From CAWJKP01 sp963843465 (GTDB lineage Bacteria > Planctomycetota > Planctomycetia > Pirellulales > Thermoguttaceae), in assembly GCA_963843465.1 (NCBI GenBank), contig CAWJKP010000002.1, positions 124,001 through 188,000 of the forward strand: a stretch of DNA of 64,000 bases, given 5' to 3'. The notes beneath the pieces are model-generated. The model was given only the letters and a program-made list of their open reading frames with translations, did not search any database and had not been told where the DNA came from. Position numbers and translations under genes: made by a program. Shown here piece by piece: positions 11,317-20,824 of this stretch (the stretch's first letter is position 1; the number at the start of each line of letters is the position of its first letter).

Positions 11317-12244
11317 TGCCGAGATCCCCGCCGGCTCCCCCGCCAACCTTTTCACCGCCACGCCGCTGGAACGGTGGAAGAAGGTCAAGGAATCGATCGC
11401 CCGGGCGATTTTCCTGGCGATGACGCTGTCGCTGGTGATTCCCCTGGTCGGCATCCTGGCGATCCTGCTGGTCAAGGCTTGGCCCGCGCTCTCGGTGTCG
11501 TTCCTCTTGCAGAACCCCAAGGATTACATGACCAGCGGCGGCATCTGGGCGCCGCTGGTGGGCACGTTCTTCCTGGTGCTGGGATCGCTTTTGGCGGCGG
11601 CGCCGGTGGGCATCCTGGCGGGCGTCTACCTCAACGAATACGCCCACGACAACTGGCTGACGAGGATCGTCAACATGGCCGTGGTCAACCTGGCGGGAGT
11701 GCCCAGCATCTTGCACGGGCTGTTCGGCGTGGGGGCCTTCGTGCTGGCCGCCCACATGGGACGCTCGCTTTCGGCCGCCTGCTTGACGCTGGCCGTGATG
11801 ACCCTGCCGGTGATCATCACCAGCACCCGGGAGGCGCTGGCCGCCGTGCCCAGGGCGTTCCGCGAGGCCTGCTGGAACTTGGGCGCGACCCGCTGGCAAA
11901 CCATCCGCACCATCGTGCTGCCCAACGCCACCAGCGGGATCCTCACCGGCGTGATCCTGCAGGTTTCCCGGGCCGCCGGCGAGACCGCGCCGATCCTCTT
12001 CACCGGCGCCGTGTTCTACGTGCCGCCGGTGGCCGACCACGGATGGCACTCGCTGTTTCTTTACGGACCCGGCGACCGCTGCATGGCCCTTTCCATGCAC
12101 CTCTTCACGCTGGTCACGCAGGTCCACGGCGTTTCCGACGCGGTCGAGTACGGCACGGCCGTGGTGCTCATCGCCCTGGTGCTGGCCGTCAACAGCCTGT
12201 CCATCGGGCTGCGGGTCTACCTTCGCGCTCGGAAGAGGTGGTAG
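11306..12244 (+). CDS. pstA: Phosphate ABC transporter permease PstA
   Basis: Second permease of the importer. GTG 11306 lies inside the end of pstC. Features are six predicted membrane segments, the N-terminal TPLERWKKVKE, the EAA loop FREACWNLGATRWQTIRTI, and the PstA-type segment VSRAAGETAPILFTGAVFY. At 312 residues it has full length and no interruption. The ATPase gene begins seven bases after its stop. Confidence 0.93.
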   Translation: MKDDAEIPAGSPANLFTATPLERWKKVKESIARAIFLAMTLSLVIPLVGILAILLVKAWPALSVSFLLQNPKDYMTSGGIWAPLVGTFFLVLGSLLAAAPVGILAGVYLNEYAHDNWLTRIVNMAVVNLAGVPSILHGLFGVGAFVLAAHMGRSLSAACLTLAVMTLPVIITSTREALAAVPRAFREACWNLGATRWQTIRTIVLPNATSGILTGVILQVSRAAGETAPILFTGAVFYVPPVADHGWHSLFLYGPGDRCMALSMHLFTLVTQVHGVSDAVEYGTAVVLIALVLAVNSLSIGLRVYLRARKRW

Positions 12245-12250
12245 GCCGCG

Positions 12251-13004
12251 ATGGAGACCCACATCCGCTTCCGCCAGCTCACGGTCCGCTACGGCGCAAG
12301 GACGGTGCTGGCCGAGATCAACCTGGAGATTCCCCGGCGGGAGATCTTCGCGATCATCGGGCCGGCAAACGCCGGCAAGAGCACGCTCTTGAAGTGCATC
12401 AATCGCACGGTCGACTTCGCGCCGTCGGCCCGGGTCAGCGGCGAGGTCCTCGTCGACGGCCGGGACGTCCGCCTCTGGCGCAACGTCTACGAGCTGCGGC
12501 GGAAGATCGGCATGGTCTTTCCGCTGCCGGTGGGATTGCCGCTGACGGTCTACGAGAACGTGGCCTACGCGCCGCGCCGCGCGGGGATGCACGACCGGCG
12601 GCAGTTGGACCCCCTGGTGGAAACGTGCCTTCGCCAGGCGATGCTCTGGGACGAGGTCAAGGACCGGCTGGACATCCTGGGAACCAGGCTTTCCGGCGGC
12701 CAGCAGCAGCGACTGACGCTGGCCCGGGCCCTCTCCCACCAGCCGGAGATCCTCTGCCTCGACGAGTTTTCCATCGCCATCGACCCGGTGACCACGATGA
12801 AGATCGAGGACATCCTGCGGGAGCTGCAAAGAGCGGATGACGATCGTGCTGGTCACGAATCTCGTGCAGCAGGCCCGCAGGCTGGCCGACCGCACGGCTT
12901 TCTTCAGCGACTCGCGGCTGATCGAGGTGGACTCGACGGAGAAGATCTTCACCGCGGCCGCCCACCGGCTCACCGAGCGGTACGTCAACGGAGACTTCGG
13001 ATGA
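12251..13004 (+). CDS. pstB: Phosphate ABC transporter ATPase PstB1 (canonical signature, altered H-loop; frameshifted)
   Basis: One of two adjacent PstB-type ATPases. Walker A is GPANAGKSTLL, the signature is the canonical LSGGQQQRLTLARAL, and Walker B is ILCLDEFSIAID with the catalytic Glu. The H-loop reads VLVTNLVQQA, where PstB normally has VTHNMQQA, so the switch His is replaced by Asn. The frame breaks at 12832-12836: AGAGCGGATG is two bases short of the expected AGAGCGCGGATG. It then resumes as MTIVLVTNL and ends at a TGA that overlaps the ATG of the next ATPase (ATGA). The shift matches the GC-dinucleotide loss seen elsewhere and is probably not biological. Confidence 0.88.
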
Positions 13005-13787
13005 GCCCCGGCGACGCTCCGCAAGCCCTGCCCTCGATCTCGACCCGCGGCCTGAGCCTCTGGTACGGTGATTTCCAGGCCCTGCGCGACGTGACGCTGG
13101 CCGTCAAGCCGGGCATCATCACCGCCCTGATCGGGCCTTCCGGTTGCGGCAAGACCACGCTCCTGCGCTGCTTCAACCGCATCAACGAGCGTTACGGCAA
13201 CGTCACTACCAGCGGGGAGATCACGATCCTCGGCAAGAACATCTACGACCGCGACGTCTCCCTCAGCCAGCTTCGCAAGCAGGTCGGCATGGTCTTCCAG
13301 CGGCCCAACCCGCTGCCGATCTCGATCTACGAAAACGTGCTCTTCGGCATCCGCGCATACGCCCCGCGGCTTCTATCGCCGCCGCGAGCTCGACGCCCTG
13401 GTCGAAGCGGCGCTGCGCGACGTGCAGCTCTGGAACGAAGTCAAAGACCGCCTGCGCGGCAAGGCCGTGCACCTCACGCTCGAGCAGCAGCAGAAGCTTT
13501 GCATCGCCCGGCTGTTGCCGCTGAAGCCCCGGGTGATCCTCATGGACGAGCCCTGCTCGGCGCTGGACGCCGCGGGCGTGGAGGGGATCGAGATGCTGAT
13601 CCAGGAGCTTTCCCGGACCTACACGACGCTGATCGTGACCCACAACATGGGCCAGGCCCGCCGGGCCAGCGACGAGTGCATCTTCATGCTCCTGGGCCGG
13701 ATCGTCGAGCACGACCGGACCTTGAAAATCTTCCAGAATCCCCGGGAAAAAGAGACCGAGATGTACGTCACCGGCCGCTACGGCTAG
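13001..13787 (+). CDS. pstB: Phosphate ABC transporter ATPase PstB2 (degenerate signature; frameshifted)
   Basis: Second ATPase, translationally coupled to PstB1 by an ATGA overlap. Walker A is canonical (GPSGCGKTTLLRC), Walker B is VILMDEPCSALD, and the H-loop is intact (LIVTHNMGQARRASDE). The LSGGQ signature is replaced by LTLEQQQKLCIARLL. The frame shifts at 13352-13356: ATCCGCGCATACG is two bases short of ATCCGCGCGCATACG, after which HTPRGFYRRRELDALV reads on to the end. Together with PstB1 this suggests a heterodimer with one active and one degenerate ATP site. No phoU follows; the next genes are on the other strand, three bases away. Confidence 0.88.
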
Positions 13788-13789
13788 TG

Positions 13790-15199
13790 CTAAGGTTGGA
13801 CTGCATCGCGCCGGGATACCGCTTCCCGCGCCAGCAGGCCCAGCAGAATCAAGAGCACCAGGCTGGCAGTCCCCAGCACCACGTAAATCACCCAGGGCCA
13901 ACGCTCGGTCCAAGGTTTTGGCTCGGGCCGATAGGCCGGATTCGCGGCCCGCGGTCCGATCGTAGCGCGATCCGGCGCGGGCCTGACGACTTCGGCCAGG
14001 CCGGCGGCAAAATCGTAGTGCGGCGCCGCCGCCCGGGGATTGCCCACGTACAGCCGCAGCGGCCAGGCAAGATCCCGGCCCCGGGCGAAGATCACCTCGC
14101 GGGCGGGAGCCGTGTACTGCACGCTCTTCAGGTCCAAGGGCGGGTTGCGGTAATCGGTCACCCTCAGCTTCAGCAAATGGGCCGTCGTCTCCGTGAAATG
14201 GATCTCAATCGCCTCGTGCTTGCTTCCCGGCAAGCGGCGGAGTTCTCCTTGGGCGATGATCCGCGTCATTCCCTCAGGCGCGATCGACTCCAGATCATAG
14301 TGCCGGGCGAAGGCGTCGTCGTCGATCGCCAGGCTCAACATCTCGCAGGGAACCGAATCGGCGCCCAGGTCGATGCTCCAGGCCGATCCCGGACCGTAGG
14401 GAGTCTTGTCCGCTTCCCGCGGACGGAGCACGGCGGTCAGCGTGCGGTACTCGCCCGGGATGGCGACGGTGTGGAAGACGCTGATCGAGGCAATCTCGGG
14501 CAAATCGTCGGGCTTGCTCAGATCCGGAAGGACCCGTACCCGCAGGTAACGATAGCGGCAAGGCGGGTACGTCAAGCGGTTGCTATCGATCGGCGGACGG
14601 TCGCGGACGGGGAAGTGGACCAGCCAGTCCTCGGCCAAGAGCCGCCAGTCCTCCCCGTTGTCGCTGCCTTCGATCCGCACGCGGCGGCGGAAGTCGTCGC
14701 CCTTGGTGAGGATCTCGATCAGGTTGTGCTCTGCATGGGGCCGGCCCAGGTCGAGGCTCAACTCGAAGGAACGGTCCGCTTGCTTTCCCCGGTTGAACTG
14801 GCGTGCTTCCAGCGGCCGTTGCTCCTGCCGTTCGCGGCGGACCCGCAGGGCGTAGGGCACGTCGCCGCCGTTATCGTCCCGCAGGAGAAGATCGGCCAGA
14901 TCGGTCCGGGCCTCGCCGAAGACCTCGTTGGTCAGGAGGAAATCGATCCAGGGCGATCTGCCGTCCTTGGGCGGCGCGACCTCGTGGAACCATTGCCAGG
15001 CGGTGATCGACTCGGCCGTGGACTCGGGCCGGGCGGCCTGCGAGGACGCGGAACGCTTTTCGGCGGGCGCCCGATGCGAGAATCTCTGAGGCTCGAACGG
15101 GTCACGGGCGGCCTGCCCGTACGCCGTGCCCTTCTCGGCGGGCGCGGCGGCGGCGAGGGTCAGCACGAGAACGACGCTGAAGCGGGTGATTCGGATCAC
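13790..15199 (-). CDS. DUF3999-like exported protein with C-terminal membrane anchor
   Basis: GTG 15199 overlaps the stop of the upstream DUF2339 gene (GTGA), so the two are coupled. An N-terminal signal (TRFSVVLVLTLAAAAPAEKG) precedes a beta-rich extracytoplasmic body with two discoidin-like stretches (RVRIEGSDNGEDWRLLAED; PPCRYRYLRVRVLPDLSKP). The single C-terminal membrane helix is VIYVVLGTASLVLLILLGLL. The DUF3999 call rests on this layout and on the well-known pairing of DUF3999 with DUF2339 genes. Its biochemical role is unknown; a membrane complex with the DUF2339 protein is inferred from coupling alone. Confidence 0.72.
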   Translation of the reverse strand: MIRITRFSVVLVLTLAAAAPAEKGTAYGQAARDPFEPQRFSHRAPAEKRSASSQAARPESTAESITAWQWFHEVAPPKDGRSPWIDFLLTNEVFGEARTDLADLLLRDDNGGDVPYALRVRRERQEQRPLEARQFNRGKQADRSFELSLDLGRPHAEHNLIEILTKGDDFRRRVRIEGSDNGEDWRLLAEDWLVHFPVRDRPPIDSNRLTYPPCRYRYLRVRVLPDLSKPDDLPEIASISVFHTVAIPGEYRTLTAVLRPREADKTPYGPGSAWSIDLGADSVPCEMLSLAIDDDAFARHYDLESIAPEGMTRIIAQGELRRLPGSKHEAIEIHFTETTAHLLKLRVTDYRNPPLDLKSVQYTAPAREVIFARGRDLAWPLRLYVGNPRAAAPHYDFAAGLAEVVRPAPDRATIGPRAANPAYRPEPKPWTERWPWVIYVVLGTASLVLLILLGLLAREAVSRRDAVQP

Positions 15200-17178
15200 G
15201 GTTGCTCCACCTCCGGAGTTTCCCCTTGTGAAACCTGCCACTTTTGATACGCCCAGGCGCCAATGGCCATCACCACGGCGGCGGCAAAGAGCGTAGCGAC
15301 GCGGTAGAAACCGGGCAGGTCGGACATGTCGACCAGCACCACTTTGACCAGCGTGGCCCCCAGCACCAGCAGTGCGGCCCAGCGAAGGCCGCCGCTGCGG
15401 AGCCGGAAACCGAGCGACAGAACCACCGCGCCGTACGCCGCCCAGACCACCGAAAGGGCCGTTTGGCCCAGCCGCAGCAACTGCTCCGCCCGCTGGGCCG
15501 CCACTTCGCCGATCGGCCGTCCGGAGGCGTCGGCCACCCTCTGGTCCCGCCGGGCCATCTCGGTTTGCAGTTGGTTCTCCTGGGCGGTGAAATACTGATA
15601 GCTTTCCAGGGAGAGGATCCACCAGACCAGGGCGATCCCGCCCAGTCCGGCCACGGCCATCGCCAGCCGGTCCCAAGGCGCGGCACTCCGCCGGGTCCGC
15701 CAACTCATCGCCGCGACGGTGAGGATGCAAGCGGCCACCGCCAAGGCCGGCAGACCGTAGCTGTTCCAGAGCGGAACGAAGGGCGGACGGTCCAGGCTCG
15801 GCGTGTTGAAGAACACCAGCCGGCCGGCCGCCAAGACCAGGAGCACCGCACCCATCGCCCGAATGGCGGCCAGCCGGGCCTTCAGTCCGAACCACCAGAG
15901 GGCCAACCCGAGGATCGCCCAGCCGAGCGAGATCCAGACCGCCTGGGCCTGGATGGGAATCGCGGTGGCCACAAACCCGATCGCCACGGCGACGCTGGTG
16001 AGCACCAGCCGCCCGTCGCCGCCGGCCCATCGCAAGGCGATCCAGGCGAAGGTCGTATAGACGATCGCCATGCCGATCGCCAGCGTGCCCATCCAGAGAT
16101 GGTAGTCGTCGTAGAGCAGGGCGTAGGCGACTGCAAACGAGAGGCCCGCGACCAGCAGCATCCGTACCAGGTCTTCCACGGTGGCCTTCCGCCGTCGGAC
16201 GACGTGAACGATCAGGCTCGCCCCCAGGTAGAGCCCCCACAAGGCCGCTTGAAAGCCGATGGCCGCAGCGAGTTTCTCGGGATGATAGTGCTGGTCGTAC
16301 CAGGCCCAGAAGAGTCCCTGCGAGCCTAGGAACGAGACCAGGCCGATCACCCGCCAAGGCCGGACGATCGACAGCCCGGCGACCCCGGCGTTCAGCGCGA
16401 TCAGGTAGAGGAACAGGCTACGGTACTGGTCGCGATCGCTCGCCAACAAAAGCGGCGTCAACAGCCCGCCGATCACGGCCATCAGGGCGATCGAGGGGGC
16501 CTCGTAGAGCACGGCCAAGGCGGCGGCTTCGACGATCAGCGCGACCAGGAACAGCGACGCCGGCTGGCGGGGCAACAGATGGTAGTAGCCGAAGGCCCCG
16601 AAGGTCGTCAGGTAGAGCAGCACCACGCCCCCGGCCGTGAGCATCTGGCTGAATCGCCGCCAGTCCCGCCGGTAGTAGCGGAATCCCAGTCCACAGAGGA
16701 GCAGTCCGGCTGCTACCCCCAGGGTCACGCGGCCCAGTTCGCCGATCCAGCGGTTCTCGAAGACCTGTTTGAGGAAGAAGGCGGTGGCCAAGAGCATCAG
16801 CACGACCGCGATCCACCCCAGTCCGCGGCGGCCGATCCAGGTCTCCCAGGACTCCGTGGGAGCCGGCGGCCCACCCGCCGAAGCCACCGGCGACGGCGGC
16901 GGCCTGAAGGGCTCGCCGACGACTCTCGGCTCCGCCGGCTCGTCGGCCAGGACAAGCTCGATCGCCGGCTCCGCGGTGGGGGACGGCCGGGGGGCATGGG
17001 CCGCAGTTTCCTGCCCAGCGCCGGCCGTGCCTTGCCGGCGTTCCAGCCGCTCCAGCCGCGCCCGCAACTGGGCGATTCGCCGACCCTGCATGGTCACCAG
17101 GATCGGAAGCACGATCACCGTGACGACCAGCGCGGTGAGCACCGCCAGCCCTAGCAGGATTGCAAGTGGTTCTTCCAT
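15196..17178 (-). CDS. DUF2339 polytopic membrane protein
   Basis: 660 residues. An N-terminal helix is followed by a short coiled coil (RRIAQLRARLERLERRQG), a Pro/Ala-rich linker to about residue 110, and then some 18-20 hydrophobic segments, as in DUF2339 proteins. The motif WETWIGRRGLGWIAVVLMLLA at the start of the membrane region and PLLLASDRDQYRSLFLYL are characteristic. No catalytic residues are known for the family. It is translated together with the following DUF3999-like gene. The phosphate operon converges on this pair. Confidence 0.8.
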   Translation of the reverse strand: MEEPLAILLGLAVLTALVVTVIVLPILVTMQGRRIAQLRARLERLERRQGTAGAGQETAAHAPRPSPTAEPAIELVLADEPAEPRVVGEPFRPPPSPVASAGGPPAPTESWETWIGRRGLGWIAVVLMLLATAFFLKQVFENRWIGELGRVTLGVAAGLLLCGLGFRYYRRDWRRFSQMLTAGGVVLLYLTTFGAFGYYHLLPRQPASLFLVALIVEAAALAVLYEAPSIALMAVIGGLLTPLLLASDRDQYRSLFLYLIALNAGVAGLSIVRPWRVIGLVSFLGSQGLFWAWYDQHYHPEKLAAAIGFQAALWGLYLGASLIVHVVRRRKATVEDLVRMLLVAGLSFAVAYALLYDDYHLWMGTLAIGMAIVYTTFAWIALRWAGGDGRLVLTSVAVAIGFVATAIPIQAQAVWISLGWAILGLALWWFGLKARLAAIRAMGAVLLVLAAGRLVFFNTPSLDRPPFVPLWNSYGLPALAVAACILTVAAMSWRTRRSAAPWDRLAMAVAGLGGIALVWWILSLESYQYFTAQENQLQTEMARRDQRVADASGRPIGEVAAQRAEQLLRLGQTALSVVWAAYGAVVLSLGFRLRSGGLRWAALLVLGATLVKVVLVDMSDLPGFYRVATLFAAAVVMAIGAWAYQKWQVSQGETPEVEQP

Positions 17179-17284
17179 CCCCCTGGCTCCCGAATCGCTC
17201 TCTTGGTGCCGGGATCAACAACCCGTTGCCGACAGTCCCTCAGGCGTAAGACGCGGGCAGATATAACGCGCCGCACGCCACATC

Positions 17285-18334
17285 CTACCGTTGCGAGCGC
17301 CACAGGGCCAGGCGTGGGGGAAGCTCGGCGGGACGGGCGGCGCCGGTGGTGGCCAGTTGCTGGATGGTGATCGAAGCCACGAGATTGCCCACCAGCGCCG
17401 CTTCCGGCAACGTCGCCCCGGAGGCCAGGGCCAGGACCGCGCCGGCCGTGGCGCTGTCGCCGGCGCCGGTCGGGTCGATCGGGCCCTCCACGCGGACGCC
17501 CGGCACCAGCGTCGTCTCCGGATCGCTGACCACCATGCCCGCGGGCCCGCAAGTGACGCAAATCGGCGCCTCGGTACGGCTCCGCAGCAGGCCGATGGCT
17601 TGGACCAGGTCCGCCAGCTCGACCCGGGCGTCCGGGGCCGGATGGTCGCAGCCCACGGCCTCGAACTGGTTGGGCTTGATGATCACGTGGCGGAACTGGC
17701 AGATCCGCCGGCGGCTGTCGGCCCAGAAGATCACCCGGGGATTCCGCGGCGCCCGCTCGGCCAGGGCCTCGATCAGGCGGTTGGTGAGCGCGCCGCAATT
17801 GGGCCCGTCCACCTGGTCCATCGCGATCACCGCGTCGACCAGCGGCAACAGCGCGTCCAACGAAGCCAGCATCCGCTGCTCCAAGGGCTCGGGCGTGGGC
17901 GTGCGGTTCTTGGTATCGTAACGCGAATGCTCGCCGGCCAGGCCGGGATTGGTCCGGTCGCGGGGCTTGAGGTAGGTCGGCGTGTGGCGGCTTGTGTCGA
18001 CGTGCAGATGCTCGATCCCGCAACCCAGGGCGACCAGGTCGCCCCGCAGCTCATGGGCCTCGCCGTCGTCGCCGGTCAGGCCCACGGCGTGCAGCTTGCC
18101 GGCGCCCAGGGAGGCCAGGTTCGCCACCACCGTGCCGGCCGCTCCGGGACTATGGCGGACGGCGACCACCTGGTGGGCCGTCTTGCCGGTCTCGAGACTG
18201 ATCTCCGCCAGGCCGGGATCAACGTCCAGATACTTGTCGAGGAAGAAGTCGCCGATGACGGCGATCCGCGCCTGGGCGAAGTTGGCCAACAGCGCCTCGA
18301 GCCGCTCAGGCGCCATGTCTTGCAGCCGGTTCAT
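17285..18334 (-). CDS. PfkB-family carbohydrate kinase (HldE-kinase/RfaE-like)
   Basis: Ribokinase-fold sugar kinase of 349 residues. The N terminus IAVIGDFFLDKYLDVD, the glycine-rich SPGAAGTVVANLASLGA, and the C-terminal anion-hole and base motif DPTGAGDSATAGAVLALASGA (catalytic Asp in GAGDS) are intact. The N-terminal half resembles the kinase domain of D-glycero-beta-D-manno-heptose-7-phosphate kinases more than fructokinases, but the substrate cannot be assigned. It is followed on the same strand by a deoxyhypusine-synthase-like gene and a HAD phosphatase upstream of that; kinase, synthase-like and phosphatase may form one pathway. Confidence 0.8.
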   Translation of the reverse strand: MNRLQDMAPERLEALLANFAQARIAVIGDFFLDKYLDVDPGLAEISLETGKTAHQVVAVRHSPGAAGTVVANLASLGAGKLHAVGLTGDDGEAHELRGDLVALGCGIEHLHVDTSRHTPTYLKPRDRTNPGLAGEHSRYDTKNRTPTPEPLEQRMLASLDALLPLVDAVIAMDQVDGPNCGALTNRLIEALAERAPRNPRVIFWADSRRRICQFRHVIIKPNQFEAVGCDHPAPDARVELADLVQAIGLLRSRTEAPICVTCGPAGMVVSDPETTLVPGVRVEGPIDPTGAGDSATAGAVLALASGATLPEAALVGNLVASITIQQLATTGAARPAELPPRLALWRSQR

Positions 18335-18479
18335 ATTGGTCCGTTCAAAGCGGTCAGCGGTCAGCTTTCAGCGGTCAGTAGAACGAGGAAGGATAAGGGA
18401 TTTCAGCGCAGCGCGATTTAGTACCTGTCATCGCCCAACTCTCATCCCTTAGGACCGGCGAATCAATATCTGTCGGATT

Positions 18480-18531
18480 GTCGCCTTTCGCTCCGCGAAA
18501 GCCGCGTTCTTTCGCGGAGCGAAAGGCGACA
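18480..18531. repeat. REPIN-like palindrome (CCTTTCGCTCCGCGAAAG family)
   Basis: Perfect arms GTCGCCTTTCGCTCCGCGAA and its inverse, each containing its own hairpin with a TCC loop. It lies in the 258-base gap between the PfkB kinase and the next minus-strand gene. The rest of that gap holds nothing I recognise. Confidence 0.8.
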
Positions 18532-18592
18532 CTTGTTTCTGCGTCGGTCCTTGTCCCTTATCTCTCATCCCTTATCCTTTATCTCTCATCTC

Positions 18593-19579
18593 TTAGGATC
18601 TTGCAGTTCCCCTTGCGCTCGCGGCGCGGATCACCGCATCGTACAGGGCGGGCACGGTCTGGCGATGGTCGCCTTGGACGTACTCGCTGGTGCCGCCGTC
18701 GGCCACGGTCCGCACCAACACGGTCTTGAAGGGACGGAAGTAGTAGCGGGGATCGCTCTTGGGGGCCTCGCTGTGGAGTCCTTCACCCAGCGCCGGCAGG
18801 TCGAAGACGGCGGTGGCGAAGCGGCGGATCCGGCGTCCCTGTTGATGGGCCACGTTGCGGGCCATGCTCAGGGCCTTGAGGTAGACCTCGGGGCCCATCA
18901 CGGCCGTGCCCAGGTTCGCAAACACGCCCCCCTCCAGCCGCGTGACGCTCTGGGTGAAGATCAGGAAGTCGGCGTAGGTGGCGGCGCCGGTGGCGGCCGG
19001 GTCGAAGTTGGGATGCTCGTGGATGATGTCCTGGCCGATGGCCACGTGGACCGTCACCGGCACGCCCAGGCGAACGCCGGCCGCCAGCACGCTCGTCTGG
19101 CGATAGGCAAACTGCTGCTCCTCGATCATTCGCCCGAGGGCTTCCCCCAGACCGATGCCGTCCCGCGCGGCGGCGACGGCGGCCTCGTTAATCCGGCCCG
19201 TCTCCCGCCACAAGCCGAACTCGCCGCTGGCCACGTACCGGGCCACGCTCTCGCAGGTCCGGCCGATCATCGCCAGCTCGAAGTCGTGGATCGCCCCGGC
19301 GCCGTTGAGGGCCAGGTGCGTGAGCAGTCCCCGCTGCATGAGGTCGATCAACAGGGGTCCGTTGCCTTTGCGGAGCACGTGGGCGCCGCAGGCGAAGATC
19401 ACCGCCCGGCGGTCGGCCGCCGCCGCGACGATCCGCTCGGCCAGCCGCGGCAGCGCGGGATGAGAAAAGGGCTCCCGCGGGCCGTTGGGCTCGACGAAGC
19501 AGCCGCGGTCGATATCATGCGTCCGCTCCGCCAGCGGACGGAGCTTCAGTTGGCTGCGGTCAAACTGGGGAAAAGGCAT
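18593..19579 (-). CDS. Deoxyhypusine-synthase-like protein (tentative)
   Basis: 328 residues, no signal peptide, no membrane segment. The segment AVIFACGAHVLRKGNGPLL, then THLALNGAGAIHDFELA, aligns by eye with the DHS pattern of a Rossmann-like start and 'VTTAGGIEEDLIK'. The C-terminal KTVLVRTVADGGTSEYVQG may correspond to the DHS strand that normally carries the active-site Lys, but I do not see the DHS lysine motif. It may therefore be a non-canonical family member acting on another amine or nucleoside substrate. It sits between the PfkB kinase and the HAD phosphatase on the same strand. The family assignment is a remote-similarity inference. Confidence 0.5.
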   Translation of the reverse strand: MPFPQFDRSQLKLRPLAERTHDIDRGCFVEPNGPREPFSHPALPRLAERIVAAAADRRAVIFACGAHVLRKGNGPLLIDLMQRGLLTHLALNGAGAIHDFELAMIGRTCESVARYVASGEFGLWRETGRINEAAVAAARDGIGLGEALGRMIEEQQFAYRQTSVLAAGVRLGVPVTVHVAIGQDIIHEHPNFDPAATGAATYADFLIFTQSVTRLEGGVFANLGTAVMGPEVYLKALSMARNVAHQQGRRIRRFATAVFDLPALGEGLHSEAPKSDPRYYFRPFKTVLVRTVADGGTSEYVQGDHRQTVPALYDAVIRAASARGTARS

Positions 19580-19652
19580 CGCTGGGCTCCAAGGGGCAGA
19601 TGCGTGAAGCGCACCCTACTCGAAGATCGTCGCCACCGCAAGGGGCTAAGTC

Positions 19653-19750
19653 GTAGGGTGGGACCAGGCCGCCTTGGCGGCCGCCGGCCCACCAGTGGCA
19701 AACACGAACGGTGGGCCGGCGCTCGCACGCGCGAGCTTGTCCCACCCTAC
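19653..19750. repeat. 98-bp palindromic element, family GTAGGGTGGGACCAGG, copy 1
   Basis: Starts GTAGGGTGGGACCAGGCCGC, ends with the inverse TTGTCCCACCCTAC. It is exactly the same length (98 bp) as copy 2 at 21497-21594 with a different middle. A further CCCACCCTAC fragment follows and reaches the stop of the HAD gene at 19764. Confidence 0.88.
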
Positions 19751-19763
19751 AACTCGGCCCACC

Positions 19764-20651
19764 CTACGGCTCGTTCCATAGGTAGCCGATCAAGGGCCGA
19801 TACTCGCGGTAGTCGGCGATCACCAGGTCGGCGCCCACGCCGATCAGCCGCTCGCGCTTCCAAGGGTCGCAACGGCCGCTGCGGCCGGCCTCGTCGCTGG
19901 CCACGGCCACGGCCGTGCCGCCCACCGCCTTGATGTTCTGAATTTCCACGTAGCCGTCGCCGAAACCGATCAGCGAGTCGCCCTCGACCTCGTTTTCCCG
20001 CAGGATCCGCTCGATCACCTTGGCCTTGGAGAACGTCTTGTAGTCGTCCAACGCCCCGTAGATGTGCGGACCGAAGAAGGCCTCCAGGCCCAGCAGTCGG
20101 GCCTCTTCCCGCACGTAGGGCTCGTCGGTGCCGCTGGCCACGTACATCGCCACCTGCCGCCGCTTCAGCTCGCTCAAGATCTCCAGGCTCGAGGGGACCA
20201 GCATCTCCGCGGGCCGGATCCGCCCCGAGCGGAGCGACTCCCGGCGGCCTTCGATGCGGGCCATCAGCCGGTCGTGATAACGTTGCTTGTAGACCAGCGG
20301 CTCCTCCGCCCGGCCCCCGCGGCGGCGAACCTCGTCGGCCAGGCGGATCATCTGGTAGATCGTCTGCTTGCCGTTGAGCTGCATCACGAACTCCAAGACG
20401 CCCCGCTGCAACTCGTCGGCCGACTCCCGCGTGCCGGTGGCCTGAAGGACCTCGACCATCATCGGCACCATCACCTCGGGCCAGCCCTCGCGGACCAGGC
20501 TCAGCGTGCCGTCGAAGTCGAACAACACGTGCCGGGGAGGCCGCCGCCGCGGCGGGCGGACCAGTTCGATCTGCGTATTGTCCAGCAACCGGGTCGACGC
20601 CGGCGGCGCTACCGTCGGCTGGTAGTCCTCTTCCAAGTAACCCGCACTCAT
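19764..20651 (-). CDS. HAD-superfamily phosphatase (phosphoglycolate-phosphatase-like)
   Basis: HAD motif I is HVLFDFDGTLSLV (nucleophile and acid Asp), motif II is MYVASGTDEPYV, the Lys region is DYKTFSKAKVI, and motif IV is LIGFGDGYVEI. A helical cap lies between motifs I and II. It starts at ATG 20651 behind GGAAAGG; upstream in-frame codons lack a better site. The first 40 residues, before motif I, are a Pro/Arg-rich extension with no clear domain. Its substrate is probably a small phosphate ester. Neighbouring kinase and DHS-like genes on the same strand suggest a shared pathway (inference). Confidence 0.8.
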   Translation of the reverse strand: MSAGYLEEDYQPTVAPPASTRLLDNTQIELVRPPRRRPPRHVLFDFDGTLSLVREGWPEVMVPMMVEVLQATGTRESADELQRGVLEFVMQLNGKQTIYQMIRLADEVRRRGGRAEEPLVYKQRYHDRLMARIEGRRESLRSGRIRPAEMLVPSSLEILSELKRRQVAMYVASGTDEPYVREEARLLGLEAFFGPHIYGALDDYKTFSKAKVIERILRENEVEGDSLIGFGDGYVEIQNIKAVGGTAVAVASDEAGRSGRCDPWKRERLIGVGADLVIADYREYRPLIGYLWNEP

Positions 20652-20824
20652 CGCGATCACCTTTCCGGGGGGTAAACCGTTGGCGTCCATTGCCCTCAGA
20701 GCCGGATAGCCAAGATACTCGAAGGCGGCTGAAAGTACGATCCCCTCCCGGTGGTGGGGTGCATGCCGCGTGCCGAGCGCCAACGTACCGTTCCAAGAAC
20801 AATTCCGCGTTTTGCCAGATGACT

